Assembly (NCBI GenBank): GCA_021234155.1
Contig: JAJEKV010000226.1
Span: 560,001-624,000, forward strand
DNA: 64,000 nt
Direction: 5' to 3'
Origin: Isoetes taiwanensis
Lineage: Eukaryota > Streptophyta > Lycopodiopsida > Isoetales > Isoetaceae
Below the pieces are notes generated by a model. That model was not told the origin of the DNA. It worked only from the letters and a program-made list of their open reading frames with translations, and did not search any database. Position 1 is the first letter of the stretch, and each line of letters begins with the position of its first letter. Positions 36,219 through 45,970 of the stretch are shown piece after piece. Position numbers and translations under genes: made by a program.

Positions 36219-36513
36219 TTTTCACTGGCTTCTAGTGTCCTTGTGGGCTGGCAGAAGTGTACAGCTTTGTGAACATTGGATAATCCAGCTCCGCTATGTG
36301 TTCACGATTATCCATGGAAGTTACTTGCGCATAGACAAGCCATCAAGTTGTTGGGGATTCCAGTTGGCATCCATGTTACTATGGGAGCTGCATGGGAGGA
36401 GATCATTAGGGGTTTGGAAAAGCATTTGTTCTGGTGGTCACCGCTAAGTTGTCTCTTGCGGGTCGCATTACAGTGGCCAAGTCAATCCTTAGTAGTACCC
36501 ATGTTTATATGGC
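36219..36513 (+). pseudogene. LINE-1 RT fragment, unit B
   Basis: Second copy of the post-YADD RT segment, starting with the 15-bp duplication 36219-36233 and ending at the unit B/C junction. Confidence 0.85.
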
Positions 36514-37298
36514 TCTTGTATTTCTCCCACTTAGTAACCAGATAATGTGCATAATACAATGGCAAACCCTGCAAGGCTCCCGAAAGAAGAAACTGAAGTA
36601 GCAAAATTATAAGGATCTTCCAAAGTAATGATAACTGAGAAGAGGTATTTGCCTTTGCAGGTACAAAGTTAGCTACATCTTTATATGATAGCTTCAAATT
36701 GTAATGATGCTCTGTTGTCAGAAAATCATGTCATGATATGGTGCCATCGAGTATACCTGGAACTTATAGAAGACTGGCATAAGGTTGGGACAAAGAATAA
36801 GTTCAATGGTTGAAATGTTTTCAATGGTTGAAGGGCATTTAATCTTAATGGTTTAAAAGCCCTTTATTCTTAACGGGATTTAACCTGCATGGTAATAGAG
36901 AAACATTTGACCAGTCTATTTTAAGCTGGTCTCGATTATTCGAGCCAGCACAGTTAGGATCCGATCGGCATCGCTTACACCGACGGACTGCTAAGCTTTT
37001 AATCTGTACCTGCAGATTGGTCCGGCATTCTCTTGTGCCGGATCCGACCTAATACAAACAAGAAGGTTTGCTCAATATTATGTCTTAGAACAATGTGAAT
37101 AGTCGAATGGAGAAAAGCCATTGCTCTGAAGAAATTACTATGATTGTTCTAATGGTTATGTAATTATTTGTTCAATGAATAGCAACGAGAACAAGTGCTA
37201 AATATAAAGCTTTGATAATATGTATTGACATTGGAAATGCAATGATGGACTGATGTTGATTGTTTCTAACTTCATTTGGTATCAGAGCTAAATTCATC

Positions 37299-38321
37299 AT
37301 GGCTAGCAGATTGGGAGAAACACTTCTAAGTGGTATTGATGTATACAAAGGAGGTTCTGGATTCCAAGTCCGGAAGGAGAAGATTGAAGAGGTATTGAGA
37401 GTAGAAGGCTTATGGGAAATTATAGAAGACGAAGAGCAAGGTGTTGTGACCCGGTCAATTAACGATAAAGGAAAAACTTATGCTAGTGCAGCAGCTTCAG
37501 GCACTGCTGGAAGTCCAGTCAAGGCTGTAGGTGGAGGATCTAGCTCCACAGAGGTGACAAGTGATTCACCAGATGCCTCGAAAAGGGCAAAGGTTTTGGA
37601 AGCAAAGGCAATTATTAAGAGTAAACTGAGTTCCAGTATTCTCTTGAGAATGAGGGGATTATCCCCAAAGGAAATGTGGTCTTATTTGTTGAAGACCTAC
37701 CAGGTTAAAAGCTCCTCTCAATTGGATGTTTTAGACAAGGAATTGAGAGAGCTGAGGTACAAAGATGGTGAAGATATCAAAGACTTCTTTGAGAAGTTTG
37801 ATAATGTCATTGCTGACCTTACTGCTGCAGGAGTTCCCATAACAAATGAATATCAAGTTTTATCATTGGCAAGAGCATTCTCCAAGTATAAAAATCTGTC
37901 TTCCTTGGTTAGGAATGTAGCTAAGAGCAGGGAGGATGCTGAAAGTATGATAAAAACAGAATTGGAGCAACACAACTTGACTGCAGAAAATGAAGAGGAG
38001 CCAAGTGAGATTTTGTATGCTTCTGGAGGAAAGACACGAGGAGGACAAGGTAAGCTGGGTCCTTATTTTATTTGTAATGCTTATGGTCATCTCAAAGCAA
38101 ACTGTCCTAAAGGAAATAAAGGAAACAAATGCTACAATTGTGAAGGATTTGGTCATGTTGCTTCTAACTGCTCAAGTCCAAGAGATTTTTCAAAAGACAA
38201 GAAGGAAATGTGGCTAAAAGTCGGCAGAGGCAGAGGTTACAATGCTAGAGGGAGAGCAACTCGAGGTAGAGGAAGGGCAGATCCAATCGAACTAAATGTT
38301 GCCACCGAAAAAGAACATTGA
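37299..38321 (+). pseudogene. Copia Gag, copy C
   Basis: Open from 'MASRLGETLL' through both zinc knuckles to the RG-rich linker, ending out of frame just before the protease. Against copy B the break follows two small length differences: 'caaaaagaca' has lost one A near 38193, and the region 38210-38310 has several changes beside CTG sites. Gag assembles the particle and binds element RNA. The first knuckle lacks its first Cys here too. Confidence 0.85.
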
Positions 38322-38607
38322 ACCAGAAGAGGAACTTGATGAAAATGCTGAGGTAAGGCATCCTAAATTATTAGCAGTTGTTTCAGATTGTAAACTAAAA
38401 GATGTTGAAAATTTGTATGTCCTAGATAGTGGAGCTGAGAGAAGCGTGATCAAATCACCTTCTATGCTCAAGGAAAAGATCCACAAAAGTTCAAGCTATG
38501 TGCAGATGGGTGATGGCAATCTGCAGAAGGTGGATCAAGCAGGATTGTTAGAAATTTTTGATCTTAAAGGAAATCCGGTCATTCTAGAGAATGTGCGGTG
38601 TGCCTAA
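38296..38607 (+). pseudogene. Copia protease segment, copy C
   Basis: Frame holding 'YVLDSGAERSVIKSPSMLKE', a retropepsin-like aspartic protease with DSGA at its active site. It ends at 'VILENVRCA', where 'gtactgtgtg' of copies A and B is read 'gtgcggtg'. Confidence 0.85.
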
Positions 38608-39718
38608 TTTAGTTAGAAACTTAATTTATGTAACACAGTTGGTGGATTTGGGATATCATGTACATTTTGAAACTCATCAATGCAAAGTGCTTTTGAATGA
38701 TGAAGTTAAATTTTTGGCAAAAAGAGTTGGCAGACTTTTTGCATTTCACAATAATGTTCATGACACAATAAATGTTGTTATGACTCCAACAATCAAATTG
38801 TGGCATGAAAGGTTAGGGCATACACATCTAAATAATTTAAATTTCATGATCAAACAAGGGCAGATTATAGCAGAAATTAAGGGAGAAGAAAAACTAAATT
38901 GTCTTTGTTTGTTTAAAGGGAAATCCAGCAGACTTCCATTTCCCAAGAACGCTAAAAGGGCCAAAGAATTACTTGAACTTGTGCATAGTGATCTTTGTGG
39001 CCCTTTAAATGTGAGAAGTATACATGGCGAAAGGTATTTCATCACATTCACGGATGATTTTTTCAGAAAGACCAAATGCTATACATTGAGAACCAAAGAT
39101 CAAGCTTTTGAAGCTTTCAAATTGTATCAAGCTGAAGTTGAAAGACAAACAGGTATGAAACTAAAATGTTTAAGAACTGACAGAGGAGGAGAGTTTGTTT
39201 CTGGCAGATTCAACAATTATTGCTTTCAAAATGGGATTAGAAGACAAGTTACATGCTCATATACACCACAACAAAATGGAGTTTTAGAGAGAAAAAACAG
39301 GTCTATTCTCAATGCAGTAAGGGCTATGATTAAACATGCAGGGTTACCTAATTTCTTATGGGAAGAAGCAGTCAAGACTGCTGTGGACATACAAAACAAA
39401 CTGCCATCCAGAAGTATTAATGGGAAAACTCCAGATGAATTATGGTATGGCAGCAAACCTTCTTATGATAAATTTAAGCCTTATGGTTGTCTTGCTTATG
39501 TACTAGTTCCAGAAGAGGAAAGAAAAAAATTGGATGATCGAGCACTTGAATGTTATCTAATTGGCTATGATGAGCTGTCAAAGGGATATCAGCTTTATGA
39601 TCCTGCACGGAAAAGAGTTATGGTCAGTAGAGATGTTTACTTTATTGAGAACCATCTGTATAATGAAAGGAGAATGGACAGCTCAACAAAACATAACAAG
39701 TCACATTTGTTGATTTAG
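38591..39718 (+). CDS. Copia integrase, copy C
   Basis: 376 codons covering the whole integrase. The HHCC zinc region 'HERLGHTHLNNLNFMIKQG' has its second Cys pair damaged ('NCLCLFKG' against 'NCAGCFKG'). The DDE core has 'HSDLCGPLN' (first Asp near 38990), 'RTDRGGEF' (second Asp near 39178) and Glu in 'NGVLERKNRS' (near 39288). The C-terminal region follows, with 'FLWEEAVKTAVDIQNKLPSR' and 'YGCLAYVLVPEEERKKLDD'. The stop after 'KSHLLI' is shared by all three copies. Integrase inserts the cDNA with a 5-bp stagger, matching TGCTC. Confidence 0.88.
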   Translation: MCGVPNLVRNLIYVTQLVDLGYHVHFETHQCKVLLNDEVKFLAKRVGRLFAFHNNVHDTINVVMTPTIKLWHERLGHTHLNNLNFMIKQGQIIAEIKGEEKLNCLCLFKGKSSRLPFPKNAKRAKELLELVHSDLCGPLNVRSIHGERYFITFTDDFFRKTKCYTLRTKDQAFEAFKLYQAEVERQTGMKLKCLRTDRGGEFVSGRFNNYCFQNGIRRQVTCSYTPQQNGVLERKNRSILNAVRAMIKHAGLPNFLWEEAVKTAVDIQNKLPSRSINGKTPDELWYGSKPSYDKFKPYGCLAYVLVPEEERKKLDDRALECYLIGYDELSKGYQLYDPARKRVMVSRDVYFIENHLYNERRMDSSTKHNKSHLLI

Positions 39719-41550
39719 ATAATGGTGATTCAAGGAATGAGCAAGCATTACTTGGCAATGAACAAAACAGGGCTGAAAACTTAGAACCCGAACTTGAAGG
39801 CATTGAGGATTCAGGAGCACAAGAAACAATAAATGAAAAAGGTTCAAAGAAAGCAAGGAAAACGGAAGCTGAAAAATTAATGGAGGAGGCAAGGGTTAAT
39901 GTAAATAGTTATGGACGCACCAAAGAAGGGAAAAGTAGAAGGCTAAATACTCAGGAAGAATCAGAAGCCATCATAATGGCTATCATAGAGCCAGATGTGC
40001 CACAGAGTTATGATGATGCTATCAAAAGTGTGCATGCTTTAAAATGGAGACAGGCCATGGAAGAAGAACTAAATGCCTTTAAGAGGACTGATACTTATGA
40101 ATTGGTAAAGAGACCAGAAGGGAGAAATGTGGTTGCAAGTAAGTGGATTTTTAAAAACAAACTTGGAGCAGATGGGAAATCAACAGTGTACAAGGCCAGA
40201 CTTGTGGCAAAGGGATACTCACAGAAAAAGGGGTTGGATTATAATGAAACATTCTCTCCGATAGTGAAACTTGCAAGTCTCAGAATTCTCTTGGCATATG
40301 CTAGTGCAAATGATTTAGAAATTCACCACATGGATGTTAATACAGCATTTTTGAATGCAAAACTTGAAGAAGATATATTTATGCAGCAAGCAGAAGGATT
40401 TGAACAGGGTACAGGAATGGTCTGGAAATTAAAACGAGCAGTTTATGGGCTCAAGCAATCTCCTAGAGAGTGGTATAAGTGCATGGACAGTTTTTTGAGA
40501 ACAAGTGGATTTACAAAACTTGAGAGTGATGGAAATATATATTTCTTCAAGGACAAACAGAATTTTTGCATCATTGCATTGTATGTAGATGATTGCATTA
40601 TGGTAGCCAATGACATCACATGTCTAAATGACTGCAAACAAGTTCTCAAGTCCAAATTCAAGATGACAGATCTTGGAGAGCTCAAGAGGTTTTTAGGGAT
40701 TGAAGTTACAAGAAACAGAAGTGAAAGAAAACTTGTTCTTACCCAGGCAATAAACATACAAAATATTCTTAACAGATTTGGAATGACAAGTTGCAATAGT
40801 GCTGCTACTCCTCTTGTGACAGGGCACAAAATTTCAGCTAACATGTGTCCTAAAACAGAGATTGAAGTTGATGAAATGGCAAATGTTCCATACAAAGAAC
40901 TAATAGGTTGTCTTTTGTACGTAGCAAATTGCACACGTCCTGACATTGCATTCTCTGTTAGTTTATTAAGCATGTATTCCAATAATCCAGGGAAGACTCA
41001 CTGGATAGCTGCTAAGAGAGTTCTAAGATTTCTTAAAGGGACTCAAGAGGAAGGTATTTGCTTCTCTAATAATCAATTGCAACTACAAGCCTATTGTGAT
41101 GCAGATTGGGCTTCTGATCTAGATCAAAGGAAATCAACATCAGGATTTACCTTAATGCTGGCTGGAGGGTCAGTTGCTTGGAAATCAAAGAAACAAAATA
41201 GCATAGCAATGTCATCTACTGAAGCAGAGTATGCTGCAACAACATTGGCTGCTAAAGAGATAGTATGGGAAAGGAGATTGCTTAATGAGTTAGGGGTAAG
41301 TCAAATCAATCCCACTGTATTATTAAGTGATAGCTTAAGCTGTATAGCTATCACTAGAAATCCAGTCATGCACCAGAGAACCAAGCACATCGAAATTCAC
41401 ATGCACTTTATCAGAGAACAGGTTGCCAAAAAGGTTATTGCAGTTGAATATGTGAAGACACATGAGCAGACAGCAGACATACTGACTAAAGCCTTGCCAC
41501 AATTTAAGTTTGATAAGTTCAGGTTTATGCTAGGAATACATGCAAAGTGA
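39719..41550 (+). CDS. Copia reverse transcriptase-RNase H, copy C
   Basis: Open frame in which the Met at 39880 gives 556 codons; the same frame is open back to about 39700 with an acidic linker (NGDSRNEQALLGNEQ). RT starts with 'ALKWRQAMEEELNAF'. It includes 'WIFKNKLGADG', 'QKKGLDYNETFSPIVKLASL', 'MDVNTAFLNAKLEEDIFM', 'RAVYGLKQSPREWYKCMD' and the catalytic 'YVDDCIMV' (near residue 235). The RNase H domain has 'YCDADWASDLDQRKSTSGFT' (near 405), 'SSTEAEYAA' and a C-terminal 'TADILTKALPQFKFDKFR'. All catalytic residues are present. It ends 190 bp before the 3' LTR. Confidence 0.92.
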
Positions 41551-41737
41551 TCAGACTAAGTTCAACAAGTTCAGTTATACTGGTATGAAATGATCAGATT
41601 AAGTTCAACAAGTTGAGTTATACTGGTATGACAAGTTCAGGTTCATGCTGTGAATATATGCAAAGTGATAAATTATTGGATTATTGGATTAATCAAGATA
41701 GCTTAGCCAGTTTCAGGATCATGACATGAAGGGGAAG

Positions 41738-42299
41738 TGTTGTCAGAAAATCATGTCATGATATGGTGCCATCGAGTATACCTGGAACTTACGTAAGACC
41801 CGGCATAAGGTTGGGACAAAGAATAAGTTCAATGGTTGAAATGTTTTTCAATGGTTGAAGGGCATTTAATCTTAATGGTTTAAAAGCCCTTTATTCTTAA
41901 CGGATTTAACCCTGCATGGTAATAGAGAAACATTTGACCAGTCTATTTTAAGCTGGTCTCGATTATTCGAGCCAGCACAGTTAGGATCCGATCGGTACTG
42001 CTACACCGACGGACTGCTAAGCTTTTAATCTGTACCTGCAGATTGGTCCGGCATTCTCTTGTGCCGGATCCGACCTAATACAAACAAGAAGGTTTGCTCA
42101 ATATTATGTCTTAAAACAATGTGAATAGTCGAATGGAGAAAAGCCATTGCTACAGTAAATTACTATGATTGTTCTAATGGTTATGTAATTATTTATTCAA
42201 TGAATAGCAATGAGAACAAGTGCTAAATATAAAGCTTTGATAATATGTATTGACATTGGAAATGCAATGATGGACTGATGTTGATTGTTTCTAACTTCA
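41738..42299 (+). repeat. 3' LTR, Copia copy C
   Basis: Carries the same 3'-LTR-specific variants as copies A and B. Followed by TGCTC. Confidence 0.95.
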
Positions 42300-43373
42300 T
42301 GCTCAAGCATAGAGCAAACACTCGCTCAAACATTTCAGCATTTGAGCATCCCCAATTAAGCATATCAGTACTTAAATTGGTTATAAAATTCTTGGCATAG
42401 CAGTACCAAGAAATGAGTGCTTGAAGAATAAATTCACTCGCTCAAACATTTCAGTATTTGAACATCCCCAATTAAGCATATCAGTACTTAAAATGGTTAT
42501 GAATTTCTTGGCATAGCAGTACCAAGAAATGAGTGCTTAAGGAATCAAGAAGCATGTAAAACCATCATACAACCTGTTGTCTTTCTACATTCAAATCAAT
42601 TCTCACTAGTTTTGGGCTGATCCAAACGAATTTGCTATCCAAGAAATCTTTCTGATCATGCAATCATAACATGTACCTTTCTGCTAGAAGGAAAGAGCGG
42701 AAGAAAGAGCTGACCATCTGGTAAAAGAACCTGGATAAAGGAAAAATTTGATGTTAAATCTACAAGAAGCTTCTCTCACCAGATTTACGTCTCATCTGCT
42801 CCACCTTATAGGCCACATTTTGCCTTTTCAGTGTGTTTCTGCATATCCACCATAGCCAATCTGCCAGCATTTTCAAATAAAATAAAATCCAGGGAGCTTT
42901 TTCTAATCGCTGGTTCTGTTGCAGGCTCTATTGCAGGTGCTCCCAATGAAGATTAAACGGCATCAGCATCTTGATTGCAAGGACGCTGCCGGATTTGCTA
43001 AGCAAATGGAAAAGATGGACATGAACAGACCAGACGAACCAACAACCCCGAATAATCCCAAATAATCATTCAAGAGAGGGCAAATCTGTCTCTTCATCCA
43101 CATTTGCTCTAAAACGCAAAGAGCAGAAAGCCACGTTAGTGGCATAAGGCGAAATCTGGTAAGATCCACCACAAAACTTCTCCAAGAAACAGCATCGAGA
43201 GCAAAATTCATGATCTTTGCAAATGGCCAGGCCTCTGCTAGCATCAGAAGGCAGAAAGATTGAGGCCAAGGTCGTTGCCGTAGTGCCGGAATGTGAAAGA
43301 GAGGGGTGGACTCCCTTTCACGGCCGCCCTAGCTGCAGGCGGAGGCGCAGGCGCCAAGAAACATAAGGTATTG
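42300..43373 (-). mobile_element. Retroposon 5' part, unit C
   Basis: Cleanest copy of the retroposon body. On the minus strand one frame (43244-42963) reads 'MNFALDAVSWRSFVVDLTRF', then 'LMPLTWLSALCVLEQMWMKR', then 'LNDYLGLFGVVGSSGLFMSI'. It is hydrophobic, with a Gly-rich helix near its end that faintly recalls the PEX11 C-terminus; that is a guess. Next to the Copia end, 42319-42434 is repeated at 42435-42540 (period 116 bp). The body ends at 43373 beside the duplication 43374-43388. A processed retrocopy or a truncated LINE or SINE are both possible. Confidence 0.6.
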
Positions 43374-44851
43374 TTTTCACTGGCTTCTAGTGTCCTTGTG
43401 GGCTGGCAGAAGTGTACAGCTTTGTGAACATTGGATAATCCAGCTCCGCTATGTGTTCACGATTATCCATGGAAGTTACTTGCGCATAGACAAGCCATCA
43501 AGTTGTTGGGGATTCCAGTTGGCATCCATGTTACTATGGGAGCTGCATGGGAGGAGATCATTAGGGGTTTGGAAAAGCATTTGTTCTGGTGGTCACCGCT
43601 AAGTTGTCTCTTGCGGGTCGCATTACAGTGGCCAAGTCAATCCTTAGTAGTACCCATGTTTATATGGCATCCTTACTGCTAGCCCCATAGATCAAAGTGC
43701 ATGAGCTCATTGCAATAGTTCGGAACTTTATTTGGGCGGGTACCGAGGAAGGTGCTGTGGTTAAGGTGGCTTGGTCGAAGTGCATCCTTCCAAAGTGGGC
43801 AGGTGGTCTGGGTATGATGGACTTCTTACTGCAGAGCAAAGTGCTTATTTCAAAGTTCATTTAGAGACTCCTGAATGGTGAGGATGACTCTCCTGGTTCA
43901 CGCCTTCTTAGACAAGCTCTTGGTCACTGTATCCCTCTAGGCAAGAAGGCTGTCAAACCAGTCCTACCTTGGGCTTTATTTCAAACTCTGCAGCCTTTTC
44001 CAAGTGCTTCTCCATTTTTGTGTGGCTTGTTGACAGCATGGGAGGCGGTCAGATATCTTTTCTGGCCATGCCCCTCTATGCACACCCTATTGGAGACTCC
44101 ATGGTGGTGGGCATCATCGCCTTCGAGACCCCAAAGACCCCCATTGGCGGCATCGGTTCATCCCTGGCTAACGAGAGGCGATGGGTTCTTGCAGGTGTTG
44201 TCTCTATTCAAGCATGATATGAGGCGGGTTGCCTGTTGTCTTGGCCTAAATTTCAGGCAAAGTTGAAGGTCGCAGAAATTTTGTCTCTTATAGTGCAAGT
44301 TGGTTTTGCTGAAAGGGTGCCATGGGACTGTCATGAAAATATTCACAAAGGCAAGCACTTTGTCAGATCAGTATATCGCCTTCTTTTAGCACCACCCAGT
44401 TGCCAGATGGGTGGCACCTACAGGTTCCACAACCCACTTTGTGTCGTACATGGCGATGGCTTTGGGATAGGTTGCTCCACCCTAAAGTCTCTGTACTATG
44501 GTGGCAGGTTATCCACAGGTGCCTGCGGGTTAATGCCTTCCGACATCGCTATGATCCTCGCATATCTGCAGTATGCCCACTCTGTCTTTCGGACGTTGAG
44601 ACTCTTGAGCCTATAAGTGTTCCTCCCTTGAATCAGAAATGATGGAATGCATCTGGATTCAGTATCTTCGAATTGATTCTTATCATTAGTCTCCTATTCT
44701 GGAGTAAGTACATTGTGCTCCAGGCTCGTGCTCCTATGGCATCTTTTTGTGCTTACACAGTTAGATGAGACATGTAAATTTTGTACTTTTTATCTGATTA
44801 ATAAAAATTTTGGCTTTCGTCCTTCAAAAAAAAAAAAAAAAAAAAAAAAAA
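43374..44851 (+). pseudogene. LINE-1 ORF2, RT C-part and zf-RVT tail
   Basis: Continues the RT: 'VLVGWQKC', 'KLLGIPVGIHVTMGAAWEEI', then 'VAWSKCILPKWAGGLGMMDF' and 'LISKFI'. Near 44440-44610 the zf-RVT-like tail reads 'WRWLWDRLLHPKVSVLWWQ' then 'RCLRV' and 'CPLCLSDVETLE'. A TG-rich 3' UTR with 'attaataaaaattttggc' precedes the poly(A) 44826-44851. Several frame breaks are present. Confidence 0.8.
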
Positions 44852-45649
44852 GCACCAAACTTGCAACATACAGGATTAGGAAACAAATTTGTTCAAAGAA
44901 ACGTAAATAGCCAGGGTCACCACCACCTGCTGGAGATGCAAGTGAAAATGAAAATGAGGAGGCCAAGAATTGTAGAGCTATCCCAACACCTACAAAAAAT
45001 CTTCAAAGCAAAACATTTCGAGTCCGTGGTGGGACATGATAAAGTAATAAAAAAAGAAAGTGATGTGAAGCCAATATGCAGAAAGAAAGCAAAGATTTCT
45101 ACTGAACGAGGTATTCCTTCAATCAATATATAGAAGAAACTGAACTAAGCACAGTTTCATTATATATGGACTTCCTGTAAGTCCATATATATCTCAAATG
45201 CTCATAAATGTGTAGAATAAAGGTGTATAGTACAATATAAATGGAGATGTGGGACAAACATCTAAAATTAATTCATTAGATGTCATTTACAAACATATGG
45301 AGCATATAACATTATGACTAAATGTACAGTAATGCAGCTTGAAATTAGGCGAGCGCCCAATTTTGAGTTACTTCTATGCCAAATTCATCGAATATATAAC
45401 AAATAATTCTCAAGAGTCAGGTTGCTCTTCATCTGGCAGACCCTTTTCAGTTTCTTCAATCTATGCTTGAGCTTGCTAGGGGCAGCATCTTTCATATTTT
45501 CTATCCTCTCCATGAATTTTTTGGAGTTCAGTGATTTATTTCACTCCTCTTCTACCTCACATGGAGCCGACTTCTCGATCTGTCAAGACTCTCGTAGGCA
45601 TTAATTCTGCACGACAATAAAAAGTTCAGTTAGAACAAAAAGTTATGAC
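44852..45649. repeat. Repeat R, copy 2
   Basis: Starts right after the LINE-1 poly(A). From about 44890 ('ttcaaagaaacgtaaatagc') it matches copies 1 and 3. One plus-strand frame reads 'SPPPAGDASENENEEAKNC'. The palindrome tatatggacttcc...gtccatata is near 45160-45190. The minus strand again has the Lys-rich frame 'KDAAPSKLKHRLKKLKK'. Confidence 0.75.
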
Positions 45650-45970
45650 CCAAAAGGCCAAATTGGGCATGGCAAAAAGTTTTTCCCCAAGGGCCAAACT
45701 AGGCGGCGCCCAATTTTCCCTAGAGGATATTGCCTTGCACAGCAAAACATTTCCCCTCCAGGGCCAAACTCGGCGGGCGCCCAATTTGCCCCGGGAGGTG
45801 TTGCTTTGAATGGAAAAAAGTTTCCCCCCTAGGCCAAACTGGGCAGGCGCCCAATTTGCCCTAGGAGGGTCTTGCCTTGCATGCCAAAAAGTTTTCCCCC
45901 AAGGCCAAACTAGGCGGGCATCCAATTTGATCTGGGAGTTGTTGCTTTGTATGGCAAAATGTTTTCCCCA
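45650..45970. repeat. 70-bp minisatellite, four units
   Basis: 'ccaaact' anchors lie at 45694, 45764, 45834 and 45904, spacing exactly 70 bp. Same family as 12345-12780. Confidence 0.9.

Larger units (their letters stand above)
29339..36513 (+). repeat. Tandem unit B of the 7.17-kb triplication
   Basis: Same content and order as unit A. Left junction at 29337-29339 (tttatatggc|tcttgtattt), right junction at 36513/36514, the same bases. Confidence 0.9.
36713..42299 (+). mobile_element. Copia LTR retrotransposon, copy C (best preserved)
   Basis: 5,587 bp; LTRs 36713-37274 and 41738-42299, primer site 37277-37288, purine tract 41728-41737, TGCTC flanks (36708-36712, 42300-42304). It has the fewest frame breaks: near 38310, near 38595 and near 39716. 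The first two coincide with CAG/CTG-type misread sites; the third is shared by all copies. Confidence 0.95.
36514..43668 (+). repeat. Tandem unit C of the 7.17-kb triplication
   Basis: Last unit. After 'tttatatggc' (43668) the sequence runs on into the authentic LINE-1 continuation 'atccttactgctagcccc' rather than another unit. Confidence 0.9.
17775..44851 (+). mobile_element. LINE-1: L1-type LINE split by nested insertions
   Basis: Plus-strand LINE in two pieces, 17775-21959 and 43374-44851, each continuing the other's RT frame. The order is ORF1, AP-type endonuclease, RT with YADD, zf-RVT-like tail and a 26-base poly(A) (44826-44851). The pieces are separated by a 21.4-kb insert bounded by a 15-bp duplication of LINE sequence (ttttcactggcttct, 21945-21959 and 43374-43388). 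Two further copies of its RT segment (29043-29338, 36219-36513) come from the later triplication. Frames are broken in many places. The left limit is uncertain because no target duplication of the whole element was found. Confidence 0.8.

Noticed and set aside
42963-43244. Firm PEX11 assignment for the retroposon frame
   Set aside because: Only a short Gly-rich hydrophobic stretch resembles PEX11; length and order of the remaining frames do not support it.
22161-43668. Three independent Copia insertions into similar sites
   Set aside because: All three share identical flanks well beyond the target duplication and the same 5'/3' LTR variants; only segmental duplication explains this.
22161-43668. 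RIP-like or methylation-driven C-to-T mutation as the cause of the copy differences
   Set aside because: The changes at CAG/CTG are mostly indels and mixed substitutions, not a transition bias; read errors fit better.
22161-43668. Long minus-strand frames opposite Copia gag and pol (for example 40982-40443 and 39075-38758)
   Set aside because: They mirror the strongly coding plus strand, repeat in every copy in step with it, and carry no motifs of their own.
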